The notes beneath the pieces were generated by a model. The model saw only the letters and a list, made by a program, of their open reading frames with translations, made no database searches and was not told the DNA's origin. A program made the translations under genes and the position numbers. From an uncultured Gammaproteobacteria bacterium (GTDB taxonomy: Bacteria; Pseudomonadota; Gammaproteobacteria; Pseudomonadales; Pseudohongiellaceae), in assembly GCA_913031035.1 (NCBI GenBank), contig CAJWGN010000017.1, positions 1-38,337 on the forward strand: a stretch of 38,337 bases of DNA, written 5' to 3'. How positions within the stretch are numbered: position 1 is the first letter of the stretch; every line of letters begins with the position of its first letter. Below, piece by piece: positions 35,517-38,337 of this stretch.

Positions 35517-36320
35517 CTAGCGGCGAGTCAACGGCGCCATCGTAAGATGACGACCGCCATCTAGCATCATTGTCTCCCCCGTAACTATCTGTGAACCTGT
35601 GATAAAGCTCAGAATACCGTCGGCGACGCTTTCTGGGGTAGCTGTAGCACCAAGGGGTGCATTGCTGATATTAAAGTCCATGACTTTTTTATACTGCTCC
35701 TCTCCCAAGCCTTCCAGCAGCCAATCACCAGCTATAAAGCCGGGGCAAACAGCATTAATGCGCATTGAGGGACCTAGGGCTCTAGCCAGTGACAGTGTCA
35801 TAGTCACCATAGCGCCTTTGGACGCTGCATAAGCTACTGAGCTGCCAATACCCGTCACACCCGCGGTAGATGCCACGTTGACCACCGCGCCACCGCCTTC
35901 GAGCTTTTTCATAGCGGGGGCAACAGCGCGAATCATTTGAAAGGCACCAATCACATTGACTCCGTAGATACGTTGAAAATCGGCAGCATCTAGCCCGTCA
36001 AGATCACTGTGCTCCACAAACTTAGTGGTTCCCGCGTTATTAACAAGAATATCGATACGCCCCCACTGGCTCAACGCCGCTTCTGCCATTGCACGACAAT
36101 CAGCATCCTCAGCAACATTACCTTTGACAATAATGTTCTCGCCTCCCACAGCTGCGCAAGCGGCGGCGGTCTTTTGGGCGCCTGCTTCATTGGAATTGTA
36201 ATTTATGAGTACCCGGCAGCCTTCAGATGCCAGCAGCTCAGCAGTTGCGGCACCTACACCGCTGCTGGAACCTGTCACAATAGCGACTCTATCCTGTAAA
36301 TTTTTCACTCTATGCTCCAT
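35517..36320 (-). CDS. SDR family NAD(P)-dependent oxidoreductase
   Basis: 267 aa classical short-chain dehydrogenase. Rossmann glycine motif TGSSSGVG (about res. 16-23), NNAGTT at the end of beta4, catalytic Ser in NVASTAG, YAASKG (Tyr and Lys) and the C-terminal PGFIAGDW segment. The INYNSNEAGAQKTAAACAA stretch after beta2 looks like an NADP-preferring enzyme (Asn/Arg rather than Asp). The substrate is unknown; FabG-like enzymes and alcohol dehydrogenases share this layout. Convergent with regA, 43 bases apart. Confidence 0.9.
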   Translation of the reverse strand: MEHRVKNLQDRVAIVTGSSSGVGAATAELLASEGCRVLINYNSNEAGAQKTAAACAAVGGENIIVKGNVAEDADCRAMAEAALSQWGRIDILVNNAGTTKFVEHSDLDGLDAADFQRIYGVNVIGAFQMIRAVAPAMKKLEGGGAVVNVASTAGVTGIGSSVAYAASKGAMVTMTLSLARALGPSMRINAVCPGFIAGDWLLEGLGEEQYKKVMDFNISNAPLGATATPESVADGILSFITGSQIVTGETMMLDGGRHLTMAPLTRR

Positions 36321-36690
36321 CTAGGTATATCAGTAATTAATAAAAATGGCTTATAAATTTGACCCGTAAAAGTACCACAGTTTAACTAAAAATCCTGCCT
36401 AGAAGGATCACCGTTAGCTGCTATGAGTCGATTGGACATAGTCGTTATATTCATTGCATTCATCCTTCAGATGGTTACAATACGTAACACTTTTAATAAA
36501 GCACTGCCCCTTACAAGCGTTATAATGTTTTTTGGCGCAATTCACGTAATCCGTTTCAATAATTAAAGCAAAATAGTCAATACGTTCTAGAATCTGACTT
36601 GTGGAAGATATCGTATTGGTAATCACTTATTTGATCAAAACACCTAAGATCTAGTGATTTTTAAAGAATTAGTATTACAAGGAGATTTGA
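36321..36690. other. Divergent intergenic region SDR / RND adaptor
   Basis: 370 A/T-rich bases. The only notable content is a possible Cys-rich micro-ORF on the minus strand (36414-36626) and the AAGGAG ribosome-binding site of the adaptor gene at 36679-36684. Confidence 0.4.
36414..36626 (-). CDS. Possible Cys-rich small protein, 70 aa
   Basis: Uncertain. The frame begins with GTG 36626, directly after an in-frame TAA, and lacks a ribosome-binding site. The translation has five cysteines at res. 30, 38, 42, 50 and 57 (spacings x7, x3, x7, x6), with helix-like residues between. The regular spacing is unusual for a random A/T-rich frame. No family recognised, no signal peptide. Confidence 0.25.
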   Translation of the reverse strand: MITNTISSTSQILERIDYFALIIETDYVNCAKKHYNACKGQCFIKSVTYCNHLKDECNEYNDYVQSTHSS

Positions 36691-37806
36691 GTGAAAAAGC
36701 AGCAATTGGTAGCAATAGCCATCTTCGCAGTGGTTATTCTTTGGATGATAGTCCCTAGAGAGACTGACCGCAGCAACGCAGATTTGAGCGGGCCAACACG
36801 CACCATTCAAGCGATCTCAGAAGGGCAAGCGGCCAGCGAAAGTCCCGATATCAGTACCGTCAGGGCAATCCGTGTTTTTCCTCAAAGCTACAATAAAAAA
36901 ATTCTTGTGCGCGGCCGAACCCAGGCTTATCGTCAGGTTGAAGTACGTGCCGAGGTTGCTGGACGTGTAGTCGGCGAGCCTATTCCCAGGGGCGCAAGGG
37001 TCAAAGCAGGCGACATTCTTTGCGAAATCGCGGAGGACAATCGTGGTGCTAATCTCTTAGAAAATCAAAGCCGCTTGGAACAAGCTCAATTCGAATACGA
37101 CGCTTCGGCGGACTTACAAAGCAGAAACCTTCAGTCAGAAGTCGCTGTTGCTCAATTTAAGGCGGCTCTCGATTCTGCCAAAGCTGGCGTCGCTCGCGCT
37201 AATCTCGCGTTGCGCAATACGAAGGTTGTTGCACCATTTGATGGCGTGGTGGAAATGAGAGCTGTCGAAATGGGCGATCTGTTAAACATTGGCGCTGTCT
37301 GCGCTACTGTTTTAGACGATAGCCCTATGTTACTCGTCGGACTTGTACCAGAGCAGGATATAGCCTCGCTCGCAGTGGGCTCACGGGTCAATGCCCAACT
37401 TCTAACAGGCGAGATGATAAGCGGGAAAATTACCTATATCGCGCGGAACGCGGATGATATTTCTAGAAGCTATCGCATCGAAGCGGAAATTGATGTGAAC
37501 GAGCACAATCTCCGGGCTGGGGTCACTACTGAAATTTTTGTCCAAGCTGAAAATCTTCAAGCTCACCTGATCCCTGCTTCAGCATTGAACCTCGATGATA
37601 ACGGGGCTATCGGCGTCAAGCTGATCGATGACAGAGGCAATGTTAGTTTTAGCAACGTCAGCATCGTTGGCGATAATACGGGCCTACTTAATCCAGGTAT
37701 TTGGGTTACCGGTCTCAACGGAAATGTCAATTTAGTAACGGTTGGTCAGGAAATTGTATTTCCAGGGCAGCAAGTTGAAAGTAATTTTGAGTGGTCTACT
37801 AACTAG
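36691..37806 (+). CDS. RND efflux periplasmic adaptor (MFP)
   Basis: 371 aa, GTG start with AAGGAG at 36679-36684. A single N-terminal anchor (QQLVAIAIFAVVILWMIVP) places the rest in the periplasm. The barrel-sandwich region begins RGRTQAYRQVEVRAEVAGRV and PIPRGARVKAGDILCEIAE; the hairpin is short (res. ~125-165, coiled coil with SRLEQAQFEYDASADLQ). ALRNTKVVAPFDGVVEMRAVEMGDLL is the second lipoyl half, and the beta-barrel and membrane-proximal domains follow. It is 32 bases upstream of its RND permease. Likely a multidrug or small-molecule exporter; an outer membrane channel is not in view. Confidence 0.93.
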   Translation: MKKQQLVAIAIFAVVILWMIVPRETDRSNADLSGPTRTIQAISEGQAASESPDISTVRAIRVFPQSYNKKILVRGRTQAYRQVEVRAEVAGRVVGEPIPRGARVKAGDILCEIAEDNRGANLLENQSRLEQAQFEYDASADLQSRNLQSEVAVAQFKAALDSAKAGVARANLALRNTKVVAPFDGVVEMRAVEMGDLLNIGAVCATVLDDSPMLLVGLVPEQDIASLAVGSRVNAQLLTGEMISGKITYIARNADDISRSYRIEAEIDVNEHNLRAGVTTEIFVQAENLQAHLIPASALNLDDNGAIGVKLIDDRGNVSFSNVSIVGDNTGLLNPGIWVTGLNGNVNLVTVGQEIVFPGQQVESNFEWSTN

Positions 37807-37838
37807 CCACAAGCCCCGAACCAGGAGTTATTATCACA

Positions 37839-38337
37839 ATGACAAGTTATATTGATGCAGCCATATCGAGAGCTAGAACAACGCTCAGTATATTTGTAGC
37901 AGTAATGCTGACAGGGTTTGTCTCATACCTATCTATACCGGTTGAGCTATATCCAGATGTTCAAGTACCCATTATCGTGACTACCATAATTCATACCGGT
38001 ATCTCTCCGGAAGATGCCGAGAGACTGCTGTCAAAACCTGCCGAACTTGAGCTTAAGACTTTGGATGGGATTACATCTATCAGCTCGTTTTCTAGTGAAA
38101 ATGCTGCAACCATAATTACCCAATTTGATATCGATTTTGAATCGCAGTTTGCTCTTTCCGAAGTGCGCGAAGCAGTTAACAGAGCAAAAGCTAGGTTCCC
38201 TCAGGAAACAGAGGAGCCCATTTTTCAGGAAGTATCAGCGGCTTCAGCTCCTGTCGTCACAATAGCAATCGGTGGCGAAGGCGTTTCGGAACGCACCCTG
38301 CTTCGTATTGCCGAGAATTTGCAGCGCGAAATAGAAA
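37839..38337 (+). CDS. RND efflux permease, 5' part (cut by window end)
   Basis: Frame open from ATG 37839 (AGGAG at 37823-37827) to the window edge, 166 codons. The N-terminus MTSYIDAAISRARTTLSIFVAVMLTG includes TM1, followed by PVELYPDVQVPIIV and GISPEDAERLLSKPAELELKTLDGI, the PN1 porter subdomain pattern of the AcrB/HAE family, then FDIDFESQFALSEVREAVNRAK and FPQETEEPIF. It is proton-driven and works with the adjacent adaptor. A full-length homologue would be about 1000-1050 aa, so about 84% is outside the window. Confidence 0.93.
   Translation, partial: MTSYIDAAISRARTTLSIFVAVMLTGFVSYLSIPVELYPDVQVPIIVTTIIHTGISPEDAERLLSKPAELELKTLDGITSISSFSSENAATIITQFDIDFESQFALSEVREAVNRAKARFPQETEEPIFQEVSAASAPVVTIAIGGEGVSERTLLRIAENLQREIE

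Overview
The window is a chromosomal segment of a Gram-negative gammaproteobacterium. The evidence is the gene order lptG-lptF / pepA-holC-valS, the block ribF-ileS-fkpB-ispH, a complete RegBA redox two-component system, glnK-amtB, and an RND efflux adaptor/permease pair. Balanced base composition and the mix of genes (BASS transporter, ornithine-lipid-type synthase, RegBA, ECF sigma with DUF4252) fit a marine Cellvibrionales/Spongiibacterales-like lineage, but that assignment is inference. No insertion sequence, phage, CRISPR array, rRNA or tRNA gene was recognised.

Layout. 1-4.4 kb: a 55-residue membrane peptide gene, then leuB and a convergent leuA (leucine synthesis), an RDD membrane protein and a NIPSNAP protein. 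4.5-12.5 kb: lptG and lptF (LPS export) and a hotdog thioesterase on the minus strand, then pepA, holC and valS on the plus strand. 12.5-17.9 kb, minus strand: ribF, ileS, fkpB, ispH. The usual lspA is missing between ileS and fkpB. 18-21.2 kb, minus strand: a membrane-anchored ATP-grasp ligase, an OlsF-like two-domain acyltransferase and a small membrane protein, which look like one lipid-modification operon. 21.4-24.3 kb: a small membrane protein, then (minus strand) an ECF sigma factor, zinc-finger anti-sigma factor, DUF4252 exported protein, and a second DUF4252 gene broken by a +1 slip in a G tract and a nonsense codon. 24.5-26.7 kb: exported alpha/beta hydrolase, small lipoprotein, BASS transporter. 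27.3-29.0 kb: glnK-amtB with a strong terminator. 29.1-33.1 kb: PaaI-like thioesterase, an exported beta-solenoid repeat protein, a periplasmic PEBP protein and an acyl-CoA synthetase. 33.6-35.5 kb: regB-regA. 35.5-38.3 kb: an SDR oxidoreductase, a possible Cys-rich micro-ORF, and an RND adaptor plus the start of its permease, cut by the window end.

The best candidates for something new are the ATP-grasp/OlsF-like/small-membrane-protein operon, which may make an aminoacyl or dipeptide lipid, and the sigma/anti-sigma/DUF4252 locus. In that locus a C8 tract sits in the spacer of a plausible ECF autoregulatory promoter, a G7 tract is the site of the paralogue's frameshift, and terminator-like hairpins lie between the genes. 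Housekeeping genes dominate the rest.
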